Source: an uncultured Clostridia bacterium (lineage in GTDB: Bacteria; Bacillota; Clostridia; TANB77; CAG-508). From it: a stretch of DNA of 20,558 nucleotides. Within the stretch, counting starts at the first letter, position 1; the number at the start of each line of letters is the position of its first letter. Positions 1 to 6,030 of the stretch are shown piece after piece. Made by a program: the position numbers and the translations under genes. The DNA is taken from NCBI GenBank assembly GCA_944386335.1, contig CALXAQ010000148.1:1-20558 (forward strand), given 5' to 3'. Under the pieces are notes generated by a model. That model did no database searches. It was not told the DNA's origin and saw only the letters and a list, made by a program, of their open reading frames with translations.

Positions 1-31
1 TTTAAAATTTGAAAATTTACTTTTCACTATA

Positions 32-60
32 TAGAATGTACAAAGTCTCAAAAAATAAAC
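32..60 (-). promoter_or_regulatory. candidate forespore sigma promoter, left copy
   Basis: On the minus strand GTTTA (60-56) lies 17 bases before CATTCTA (38-32). This resembles the sigma-G/sigma-F pattern (GNATR, 17-18 bases, CATNNTA) with one mismatch in the -35. It points out of the window, so the gene it would drive is not visible; by analogy with the near-identical copy upstream of the spore protein gene, it may serve a second spore protein gene. This is inference from motif and spacing. Confidence 0.4.
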
Positions 61-71
61 TGGAAATTTTT
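36..71. repeat. 36-bp direct repeat, copy A (copy B at 458-493)
   Basis: Positions 36-41 (ATGTAC) and 52-71 are identical to 458-463 and 474-493. The ten bases between differ in sequence but have the same length. The two copies flank the spore protein gene and coincide with the two candidate forespore promoters. A duplicated spore-protein promoter is the simplest explanation. Confidence 0.75.
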
Positions 72-118
72 TGAAGTAACAAAAAATAGGAAATAACAAA
101 TTTTCTATAAAATAAAAA

Positions 119-172
119 ACAGGAACCCATTCCTTGTCTTTTCGTTAGTTAAGACAAAAAATCCATTCCTGT
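119..172 (-). terminator. intrinsic terminator of the spore protein gene
   Basis: Outer arms ACAGGAA (119-125) and TTCCTGT (166-172) enclose inner arms TTGTCTT (134-140) and AAGACAA (151-157). On the minus strand a T-rich run follows the stem, just past the spore protein stop. A T run also follows on the plus strand, so it could act in both directions. Confidence 0.75.
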
Positions 173-187
173 TTTTTTATAAAATAA

Positions 188-388
188 CTATTTTCCAACC
201 ATTTGTCTTTCTGCTGTTTCAATTAGTTTTCTAACCATGTTACCACCAATTCTACCAGCATCTCTTGAAGATAAATCACCATTATATCCATCTTTTAAAG
301 TTACACCAACTTCTGAAGCAACTTCATATTTGAATTTATTTAAAGCTTCTCTTGCTTCTGGAACTACTTTGTAATTAGAATTTGTCAT
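188..388 (-). CDS. alpha/beta-type small acid-soluble spore protein
   Basis: A 66-residue protein of the alpha/beta SASP family. These proteins coat forespore DNA, hold it in an A-like form and protect it from UV and chemicals; they are degraded by the GPR protease at germination. The sequence shows the family's conserved stretches: PEAREALNKFKYEVASEVG near the N-terminus, and SRDAGRIGGNMVRKLIE in the second half. The start is the ATG at 388-386, seven bases after AGGAGG. An in-frame GTG at 397 lies inside this ribosome binding site and is rejected. A candidate sigma-G promoter sits about 65 bases upstream and a hairpin terminator follows the stop, so the gene is probably monocistronic and expressed in the forespore. 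The palindrome AGAATATATATTCT (403-416) just before the ribosome binding site may shape the leader RNA. Length and motifs are normal for the family. Confidence 0.95.
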   Translation of the reverse strand: MTNSNYKVVPEAREALNKFKYEVASEVGVTLKDGYNGDLSSRDAGRIGGNMVRKLIETAERQMVGK

Positions 389-453
389 TATTTTCACCTC
401 CTAGAATATATATTCTGTTGATAAGAAAAAACAAAAATTGTTTTTTCATTACT

Positions 454-482
454 TAGCATGTACGAAAAAATAGAAAATAAAC
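454..482 (-). promoter_or_regulatory. candidate forespore sigma promoter of the spore protein gene
   Basis: On the minus strand GTTTA (482-478) is followed after 17 bases by CATGCTA (460-454), matching the sigma-G/sigma-F -10 pattern CATNNTA and four of five -35 positions. The predicted transcript starts about 60 bases before the spore protein ATG. It lies in copy B of the direct repeat (458-493). Confidence 0.5.
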
Positions 483-559
483 TGGAAATTTTTAAAAAAA
501 TGTAGAAAAAAGTGGAAAAACATGTTATGATTATTTTCTACCTTTATAGGGAAAAGTAA

Positions 560-588
560 TTGTATCAAATAGGGAAATATGATAAAAT
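560..588 (+). promoter_or_regulatory. sigma-A-type promoter of the first HAD phosphatase
   Basis: TTGTAT (560-565), 17 bases, TAAAAT (583-588). The predicted transcription start near 595 rules out an in-frame ATG at 579 as the start codon and favours the ATG at 615. Confidence 0.55.
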
Positions 589-614
589 GCAAAGGAAAAG
601 GAGAAAATAGAAAA

Positions 615-1484
615 ATGTATCAATTAATTGCCATTGATTTAGATGGAACATTATTAAATTCTTATGGTGAAGTTTCAGAAAAAAATAAAAAGAGTATTCA
701 AAAAGCAGTAGAGAAAGGAATACAAGTTGTGTTTACTTCAGGAAGACCAATTGCTTCAGTAAAAAGTTTAGCATTAGAATGTGGTTGTGGACCTTATATT
801 ATATGTGGAAATGGAGCTATTACATACAATATTGAGCAAGACAAAATTGTATATAATCGTTTTTTAGAAAAAGCAAAAGTACTGCAAATTATAAAAATAT
901 GTGAAGAAAACAGTATTTTTTATGCTTTATATAGAGAAGATTGTATTATTGCAAAATCCCTTAATTATAATATACTCTTTTTTTATCAAGAAAATACAAA
1001 AAAACCAGAGGATAAAAAAGTAAGAATTAATTTAATGCAGAATATATATGATTATATACAACAGAGTGAGAATCAAAATTATCTAAAAATTACAATATGT
1101 GATGAAAATCCTATTGTTTTTAAAAGTATTATGCAAAGATTAAAAACTGTGAAAAATGTCGATGTTTTAGAAGTAGCACATATGTCAAGAAAGATGATTA
1201 AAGATGGAACAAAAGATATACAAGTAGAATATCATTATACGGAAATTACAAATCAAAATGTAGATAAGTGGGGGGCTATTGAAAATTTAGCAAAACAATT
1301 ACAAATAAAAAGAGAAGAAATTATGGCCATTGGAGATAATATGAATGATGTAGAGATGATAAAGAATGCTGGATTAGGTGTAGCTATGGGAGAAAGTAAT
1401 CCAACGGTAAAACAATGTGCAGATAAAATAGTAGCAGATAATGACCATGATGGAGTAGCACAAGCTTTAAACTTTGCAATTTAG
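615..1484 (+). CDS. Cof-type HAD-superfamily phosphatase (HAD-IIB)
   Basis: A 289-residue predicted cytosolic phosphatase of the HAD-IIB Cof/YidA group, which dephosphorylates sugar phosphates, flavin nucleotides or similar small molecules. Motif I is DLDGT at residues 8-12 (nucleophile D8 and acid/base D10). Motif II is the TSGR near residue 43. Motif IV is GDNMNDVEM close to the C-terminus, which holds the Mg2+ ligands. The cap domain between these is of the C2B type judged by length. The start at 615 follows the AAAAGGAG site at 596-603, and the MYQLIAIDLDGT opening is typical of the family. It is alone on its strand, followed by a hairpin at 1534-1570. A second member of the same family lies at 1961-2815. 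The substrate cannot be inferred. Confidence 0.9.
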   Translation: MYQLIAIDLDGTLLNSYGEVSEKNKKSIQKAVEKGIQVVFTSGRPIASVKSLALECGCGPYIICGNGAITYNIEQDKIVYNRFLEKAKVLQIIKICEENSIFYALYREDCIIAKSLNYNILFFYQENTKKPEDKKVRINLMQNIYDYIQQSENQNYLKITICDENPIVFKSIMQRLKTVKNVDVLEVAHMSRKMIKDGTKDIQVEYHYTEITNQNVDKWGAIENLAKQLQIKREEIMAIGDNMNDVEMIKNAGLGVAMGESNPTVKQCADKIVADNDHDGVAQALNFAI

Positions 1485-1533
1485 GGACGTTCCTTAAATT
1501 ACAAAGGCAAAAACTACAAGAATAAAATAATGC

Positions 1534-1570
1534 AAAAATGCACACTCTTAAATAGAGGGGGTGCATTTTT
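1534..1570 (+). promoter_or_regulatory. hairpin that buries the ribosome binding site of the small ORF at 1571
   Basis: Perfect 10-base arms AAAAATGCAC (1534-1543) and GTGCATTTTT (1561-1570), extended by CTCT/AGAG (1545-1548 with 1554-1557), leave a five-base loop. The 3' arm ends in TTTTT, so it could act as a terminator for the phosphatase gene. The purine-rich ribosome binding site of the next ORF (1555-1561) lies inside the structure and the ATG follows directly, so the same hairpin could block translation of read-through RNA. Function is inferred from structure. Confidence 0.5.
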
Positions 1571-1732
1571 ATGGAACAAGAACAAAAAAGATATGCACGT
1601 TCTATAGACTCCTATGAAAATATGCAAGAAGATGTAACAAAATATGGAGAATTTGTTTCTTCTTATTTTGCATGGCTTACATTAGATAAACAGAAAAAAT
1701 TAGCAAAAAGAATGGAAGATATGACAAAATAA
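1571..1732 (+). CDS. small hypothetical protein, 53 residues
   Basis: An uninterrupted 53-codon frame that I do not recognise. It starts with ATG nine bases after GAGGGGG (1555-1561), a strong ribosome binding site, and ends before a 14-bp-stem terminator at 1741-1793. The predicted protein is hydrophilic and charged (many K, E, Q and D), probably helical, with no signal peptide, membrane segment or cysteine. Residues 30-40 form a short aromatic patch (SSYFAWLTLDK). The good ribosome binding site, sensible amino-acid composition and following terminator favour a real gene. The overlap of its ribosome binding site with a hairpin (1534-1570) suggests translational control. It may be a small soluble or sporulation-associated protein, but this is unproven. 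Confidence 0.6.
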   Translation: MEQEQKRYARSIDSYENMQEDVTKYGEFVSSYFAWLTLDKQKKLAKRMEDMTK

Positions 1733-1740
1733 GTTTAAGT

Positions 1741-1793
1741 AAAATAAAAAGTTAGGAAAGCTAAAATATTAGAGTATCTTAACTTTTTATTTT
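1741..1793. terminator. bidirectional terminator between small ORFs and second HAD gene
   Basis: Fourteen-base perfect arms at 1741-1754 and 1780-1793 (AAAATAAAAAGTTA and its complement) with a 25-base loop, A/T-rich with U runs in both directions. It lies between convergent transcripts. The stem is AT-only apart from one G-C pair, so strength is uncertain. Confidence 0.5.
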
Positions 1794-1828
1794 TTAATAA
1801 ACTAAATTTATAGAATATATTTTATTTA

Positions 1829-1933
1829 CTATTCTATGGTGCCAAATTTAGAAAAAGGCCAAAATCTAATCCAAACAATACTTTCTATTTTTTCAAAAGG
1901 AATAATATCTCCTTTTTTTGGAAGCTGATGCAT
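1829..1933 (-). CDS. possible 34-residue small protein downstream of the second HAD gene
   Basis: A short minus-strand frame beginning ATG (1933-1931) seven bases after GAAGGA (1946-1941), 27 bases past the stop of the phosphatase gene. The predicted peptide is proline- and tryptophan-containing (two W near residues 21 and 25) and basic to neutral; I recognise no family. The ribosome binding site supports it, but the small size makes a chance ORF possible. The remaining DNA at 1734-1960 holds only terminator-like AT-rich hairpins, including ATAGAATA arms at 1810-1817 and 1830-1837. Confidence 0.3.
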   Translation of the reverse strand: MHQLPKKGDIIPFEKIESIVWIRFWPFSKFGTIE

Positions 1934-1960
1934 ATTATTTTCCTTCTTTCCATTTAATTT

Positions 1961-2815
1961 TTATAAAATTTCTTCTTTAAAAGGAATAAAACGATAAACA
2001 GCTTCTGCAAATCCGCCTTCTTCCACAGAACGGGTAGTAGTATAGGTAGCTACTTCTTTTAGTTCTTTATAGGCGTTTTGCACAGCTACTCCAATACCCG
2101 AAGATTGTAACATATCAATATCGTTTAAATTATCTCCAATAGATAAAATTTCTTCTTTGTTTAAGTGCAAGTATTTTCTAAGTGTCTGCAAAGCAGAACC
2201 TTTACTAACTGCTAAAGGTGAAATATCTAAATATTCGTATTCTTTATTAATAACGGTATCTTTATAATTACCATATTTTTGAATAGAGACAATAGTTAAA
2301 TGTACTAGTTGCTCTAATTCTCTTTTTATATTTCTTAAAGAGGATGGACTCGATATAACTAATTTTAAAATGGGAGTTTTTTCTTTTGTAAGATAGGTTG
2401 ATAAACTTTCTACTAAGTGAATTTGAAGTTGGTTAGGAAATAATATGGAATTGCGAAGGTCCATATAAACTAATTTTTCAGTTAAGATACTATTTTCTGT
2501 ATAAGCATGTACATGCAGATGATGTCTTTTAGCAATAGAAAGACAAGTTTGAATTTCTTCTAAGGATAGTACTTTTTTTGCTATCTCTTCTCCAGTTTGC
2601 AAGTTGATAATTTGACTTCCGTTGCCAAAAATACCATAACTCGCATGAAAACTTTTGCAAAAGTCCTTACTTAGAGCATAAGTTTTTCCAGTACAAATTA
2701 CAAAATTGGTATGAGAAGTATGTAAATCGTTTATTGCTTTTAAGTTTTCCTTTGAAATGTGATGGTTATAGTCTACAATAGTGCCATCTAAATCACTCAC
2801 AATTAATTTAATCAT
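1961..2815 (-). CDS. Cof-type HAD-superfamily phosphatase (HAD-IIB), second copy
   Basis: A 284-residue HAD-IIB phosphatase of the Cof group. Motif I is SDLDGT (D8 nucleophile, D10), motif II is CTGKT, and motif IV GDNLNDIDM lies near the C-terminus. It should hydrolyse a small phosphorylated metabolite in the cytosol; the substrate is unknown. The ATG at 2815-2813 (MIKLIV) is chosen because AGAGAGGG lies six bases upstream. An ATG two codons earlier directly abuts that site, and a much longer frame reaching 2941 would run through the promoter. It is diverged from the first HAD protein (615-1484) in the cap region, so this is not a recent duplication. It is transcribed away from hslO with its own promoter, and a possible 34-residue ORF follows it. 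Confidence 0.9.
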   Translation of the reverse strand: MIKLIVSDLDGTIVDYNHHISKENLKAINDLHTSHTNFVICTGKTYALSKDFCKSFHASYGIFGNGSQIINLQTGEEIAKKVLSLEEIQTCLSIAKRHHLHVHAYTENSILTEKLVYMDLRNSILFPNQLQIHLVESLSTYLTKEKTPILKLVISSPSSLRNIKRELEQLVHLTIVSIQKYGNYKDTVINKEYEYLDISPLAVSKGSALQTLRKYLHLNKEEILSIGDNLNDIDMLQSSGIGVAVQNAYKELKEVATYTTTRSVEEGGFAEAVYRFIPFKEEIL

Positions 2816-2845
2816 AAGCATCCCTCTCTTATTCGTATGGTATAT

Positions 2846-2874
2846 AGTATAGCGAAAAATAGAAAAAAAGTAAA
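2846..2874 (-). promoter_or_regulatory. sigma-A-type promoter of the second HAD gene
   Basis: On the minus strand TTTACT (2874-2869), 17 bases, TATACT (2851-2846), placing transcription start about 25-30 bases before the ATG at 2815. Confidence 0.55.
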
Positions 2875-2905
2875 TGGTTTTTAAAATAATCATAAGACAA
2901 TTTTC

Positions 2906-2934
2906 TTGCGATGTAATTTCTTTTGTGATATAAT
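2906..2934 (+). promoter_or_regulatory. sigma-A-type promoter of the hslO operon with extended -10
   Basis: TTGCGA (2906-2911), 17 bases, TATAAT (2929-2934), with TG one base before the -10 (extended -10). Transcription would start near 2941, so the in-frame TTG at 2935 cannot be the hslO start. Confidence 0.75.
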
Positions 2935-2979
2935 TTGACAAGTAAAAAACAGAAGATTTACACAGTAGGAGGGAAAAAA

Positions 2980-3855
2980 GTGGATAAAATACAGAAATTT
3001 TTAGTGAATCAGGGGAAAATCAATGTAGTAGTAGCATCTACCACAGAATTAGTAGAAGATGCAAGAAATATAAAAGATTTAAGCCCAACAGCTACAGCAG
3101 CATTAGGAAGAACTTTAACTATGGGTGTATTGATGGGAAGTACATTAAAAGCAAAAGAAGATACGATTACTATACAAATAAAAGGAAATGGACCTATTGG
3201 TGGAATAACAGTAGTGGTAAATCAAGAATTGCAAGTAAAAGGGTATGTCTGTGAACCAAAAGTAGATGTACCAGTAAGGGAAGATGGAAAACTAGATGTA
3301 GGAAGGGCAGTAGGAAAAGAAGGTTTTTTATATGTAATTAAGGATTTAGGTTTAAAGGAACCATATGTGGCATTAAGTAAATTAATTTCAGGAGAAATTG
3401 CAGAAGATTTTGCAAGTTACTTTTTAACTTCAGAGCAAAAAAATACAGCAGTAGCATTAGGGGTATTAGTAGATAAGAATGGAGTGAGAAAGAGTGGTGG
3501 TTATATGATTACTGCAATGCCAGATGCTACTGTGGAAGAGATTTCTAAAGTAGAAGACGCATTAAAAAAAGCAAAACCAATTAGTCAAATGTTAGATGAA
3601 GGAAAAAACTTAATAGAGATAGTAAAAGAAATTACAGGTACCAACGAAGAAGATATACAAAAATTAGGGGAGGAAAGACCAACATACCATTGTAATTGTA
3701 GCAAAGAGAAAATGGAAAAGGCATTGTTAGCAATAGGAAAAGAAGAATTAGAAGATATAATCCAAACAGATAAAAAAGTAGAAATGACTTGTCAGTTTTG
3801 CAATAAAACTTATACTTTTTTGGAAGAAGAACTAAAGAAAATGATAGAAAAATAA
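2980..3855 (+). CDS. hslO: Hsp33 redox-regulated chaperonin
   Basis: A 291-residue Hsp33, a cytosolic holdase chaperone switched on by oxidative unfolding. The N-terminal domain (about residues 1-230) matches the family, for example the ATAALGRTLTMGVLMGS stretch and the GNGPIGGITV segment. The C-terminal zinc switch has the expected CxC (HCNCS, about residue 239) and CxxC (TCQFC, about residue 273), the four cysteines that bind Zn2+ when reduced and form disulfides on activation. The start is GTG at 2980, six bases after AGGAGGG (2967-2973). It is the first gene of an apparent operon with pth, rng and bofA (17-base gap to pth), driven by the extended -10 promoter at 2906-2934. Length is normal and all key residues are present. 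Confidence 0.95.
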   Translation: MDKIQKFLVNQGKINVVVASTTELVEDARNIKDLSPTATAALGRTLTMGVLMGSTLKAKEDTITIQIKGNGPIGGITVVVNQELQVKGYVCEPKVDVPVREDGKLDVGRAVGKEGFLYVIKDLGLKEPYVALSKLISGEIAEDFASYFLTSEQKNTAVALGVLVDKNGVRKSGGYMITAMPDATVEEISKVEDALKKAKPISQMLDEGKNLIEIVKEITGTNEEDIQKLGEERPTYHCNCSKEKMEKALLAIGKEELEDIIQTDKKVEMTCQFCNKTYTFLEEELKKMIEK

Positions 3856-3872
3856 GGAGGAAAAAATATAAA

Positions 3873-4433
3873 ATGTACTTAATAGTAGGATTAGGAAATC
3901 CAGAAGAAGAATATAATCATACAAGGCATAATATGGGATTTCATGTAATAAATCAGTTAGCAAAAAAATATGACATTAGTATGAATAGAAAAAAATTTGA
4001 AGGAATTTATGGAGATGGAAAAATAGGAGAAGAGAAAGTTTTATTAGTAAAGCCACAAACTTATATGAATGCAAGTGGAAAATCTATTATACAATTTATG
4101 CACTTTTATAAGTTGGAGCCAGAAAATTTAATTATTATTTATGACGATATGGATGTAGAACCAGGAAAGATAAAAATACGAAAAAAAGGTAGTCCAGGTA
4201 GCCATAATGGTATGAAATCAGTTATACATGAGGTAATGTCACAAGAAATACCAAGGATTAGAGTGGGAATAGGTAGACCAGAAGAACAAAATCAAATGAT
4301 AGAATATGTTATAGGAGCAATAGGAGAAGAAGAAGAAAAAGAATTAGAAAAAGGTGTAGAAAAAGCAACCGAAGCAATAGGAGCTATTTTAGAAACAGGA
4401 ATAGATAAGGCAATGAATCAATACAATGCTTAA
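3873..4433 (+). CDS. pth: peptidyl-tRNA hydrolase
   Basis: A 186-residue bacterial Pth, which releases peptides from peptidyl-tRNAs that drop off ribosomes and so recycles tRNA. The family signature GLGNPEEEYNHTRHNMGF spans residues 6-23, with the catalytic histidine at 19 and N9. Further conserved parts are PQTYMNASGKS (about 56-66), IIYDDMD with the active-site aspartate, and GSPGSHNGMKS. The ATG at 3873 follows AGGAGGAAAAAA. It sits in the middle of the hslO-pth-rng-bofA operon, with 15 bases to rng. It is of normal length with no anomalies. In a genome where stalled CGG codons may be common (see findings), drop-off recycling might be important, but that link is speculative. Confidence 0.96.
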   Translation: MYLIVGLGNPEEEYNHTRHNMGFHVINQLAKKYDISMNRKKFEGIYGDGKIGEEKVLLVKPQTYMNASGKSIIQFMHFYKLEPENLIIIYDDMDVEPGKIKIRKKGSPGSHNGMKSVIHEVMSQEIPRIRVGIGRPEEQNQMIEYVIGAIGEEEEKELEKGVEKATEAIGAILETGIDKAMNQYNA

Positions 4434-4448
4434 GGAAAGGGATAGAAA

Positions 4449-5651
4449 ATGCGAGAAATTTTTATAGAAGAGCAAAATAGAGATAGAAAAATAGCACTAG
4501 TAGAGGAAGGAATTTTAAAAGAATTTTATCAAGAGACAGAGAATAAAGAACGAATGGAAGGAAATATCTACTTAGGAAAAGTAAAAGACATTTTACCAGG
4601 AATGCAAGCGGCTTTTGTAGATATTGGATTAAAAAGAAATGCTTTTATTCACATGAAAGATATTATTCCTAAAGTAAGTAATGAAACAGGAAATAAGCAA
4701 GAAAGTTTAGAAAAATATAGAATACAGGACTATATAAAGCAAGATAAAAATATATTAGTACAAGTAAAAAAAGATAGTAGTGATGCTAAAGGGGCTAGAA
4801 TTACTTGTCATATACATATTCCAGGAAGATTTGTAGTACTTGTAACAGAAAATGAATTTATTACAATTTCTCAAAAAATTGCAGATAAGAAAGAAAAAGA
4901 AAGATTAATACAAATTACACAAAATATGTTAAAAAACATAAAAAAACCACGAGAAAGAATGGGATTCATTATAAGAACAGCAGCACAAGGAATAGAGGAA
5001 AAGGAATTACAAGAAGACATTTCTAAGTTAGTAGCTATATGGAGAAAAATGCAAGAAGGAAAAGAAAGCAAAGATGTGCCCAAAATCTTATATCAAAGAG
5101 GTTCTATTTTGCAAAAAATGCTATTAGACTTTATAGATCAAGGAATTCATAAGATAATAGTAAATGAAGAAAAAATAAAGAAAGAAATAGAAGAGGAAAT
5201 TAAAAAAATACAATATAAAGAAAATACAATTATAATAGAAGTACAACAAAATATTTGGGATAGATATCAGTTAGCAAAACAAATAGAAAAAATACAAGAT
5301 AGAAAGATATGGCTAAATTGTGGAGGTTTTATTACTATTGATAAAACAGAAGCACTAACGGCAATAGATGTAAATTCTGGCAAATATACTGGAAAGAAAA
5401 GCTTAGAAGAAACGGTATTAAAAGTAAATGCAGAAGCTAGCAAAGAAATAGCAAAGCAATTACGACTTCGCGATATTGGTGGCATTATTATGATAGATTT
5501 TATAGATATGCAAGAAGAAACAAGTAGAAAAAAGATTGTGAAATTGTTAGAGGAGAGTCTAAGAGAAGACAGGAGTAAAACACAAATTGTAGAGTTTACT
5601 AAACTGAGTTTATTAGAAATGACCAGAAAACATATCTGGAATCATCCATAA
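4449..5651 (+). CDS. rng: ribonuclease E/G family endoribonuclease, lacking the zinc-link
   Basis: A 400-residue RNase E/G catalytic core, an Mg2+-dependent endoribonuclease acting in rRNA and mRNA processing. An S1 RNA-binding domain occupies about residues 35-125 (starting GNIYLGKVKDILPGMQAAFVD), and an RNase-H-like/5'-sensor region follows. The catalytic aspartates are D307 (AIDVNSGK) and D350 (IIMIDF), nearly the same numbering as the characterised E. coli enzyme. The protein ends at EMTRKHIWNHP, just before the point where relatives continue into the CPxC zinc-link that joins subunits. I saw no continuation in another frame, so the truncation looks genuine. The ATG follows AAGGAAAGGG. 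It is third in the hslO operon; bofA begins 28 bases later. Whether the short form is active or dimeric is unknown. Confidence 0.88.
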   Translation: MREIFIEEQNRDRKIALVEEGILKEFYQETENKERMEGNIYLGKVKDILPGMQAAFVDIGLKRNAFIHMKDIIPKVSNETGNKQESLEKYRIQDYIKQDKNILVQVKKDSSDAKGARITCHIHIPGRFVVLVTENEFITISQKIADKKEKERLIQITQNMLKNIKKPRERMGFIIRTAAQGIEEKELQEDISKLVAIWRKMQEGKESKDVPKILYQRGSILQKMLLDFIDQGIHKIIVNEEKIKKEIEEEIKKIQYKENTIIIEVQQNIWDRYQLAKQIEKIQDRKIWLNCGGFITIDKTEALTAIDVNSGKYTGKKSLEETVLKVNAEASKEIAKQLRLRDIGGIIMIDFIDMQEETSRKKIVKLLEESLREDRSKTQIVEFTKLSLLEMTRKHIWNHP

Positions 5652-5679
5652 ATAAAAAAATAGAAAGGAGAAAGAAAAA

Positions 5680-5943
5680 ATGGAATTATCATTTATTTTA
5701 CCGTTTTTAGGAGTAGTATTAGTAGGATTTATAATACTAAAAATTTTAGCACTTCCAATGAAAATTATTATAAAGCTATTAATCAATGCTTTAGTAGGAG
5801 GAATCATTTTATGGGTTATTAATTTGATTGGAGCAGGGTTTGGTTTTACTATATTACTAAATTGGGTTACTGCATTGGTAGTAGGTATTTTAGGTGTGCC
5901 TGGAGTAATTTTGGTAGTGCTATATCAAATGTTCTTTATGTAA
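5680..5943 (+). CDS. bofA: BofA-family pro-sigma-K processing inhibitor
   Basis: An 87-residue integral membrane protein of the BofA family. In Bacillus, BofA holds the SpoIVFB protease inactive in the outer forespore membrane and so times sigma-K activation. Here the sequence is almost wholly hydrophobic, with membrane segments at about residues 4-24, 31-52 and 61-85, and the typical ending GVPGVILVVLYQMFF. The NALVG stretch in the second segment is characteristic. The ATG follows AGAAAGGAG. It is the last gene of the hslO-pth-rng-bofA operon and is followed by a strong terminator. Placement in a housekeeping operon suggests some vegetative expression as well. No anomaly is seen. Confidence 0.85.
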   Translation: MELSFILPFLGVVLVGFIILKILALPMKIIIKLLINALVGGIILWVINLIGAGFGFTILLNWVTALVVGILGVPGVILVVLYQMFFM

Positions 5944-5950
5944 AATTGAT

Positions 5951-6014
5951 AAAAAATAATACAAAATGCGAAATGGAAAATTAGTTTTACCAATAGCATT
6001 TTGTATTATTTTTT
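5951..6014. terminator. bidirectional intrinsic terminator, 19-bp perfect stem
   Basis: Arms at 5951-5969 and 5996-6014 are perfect complements over 19 bases, beginning with A runs and ending in T runs, with a 26-base loop. It lies between the convergent bofA and acyl-CoA synthetase genes and would stop both transcripts. Confidence 0.85.
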
Positions 6015-6030
6015 ATGAGTATTTAGCTTT

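Noticed and set aside
1481..1500. GGGACGTTCC after the first HAD gene as another copy of the 31-bp repeat
   Set aside because: Only the GGGAC core matches; length and remaining sequence do not.
2935..2979. Upstream TTG start for hslO
   Set aside because: It lies directly after the -10 element and before the predicted transcription start; GTG 2980 has the ribosome binding site.
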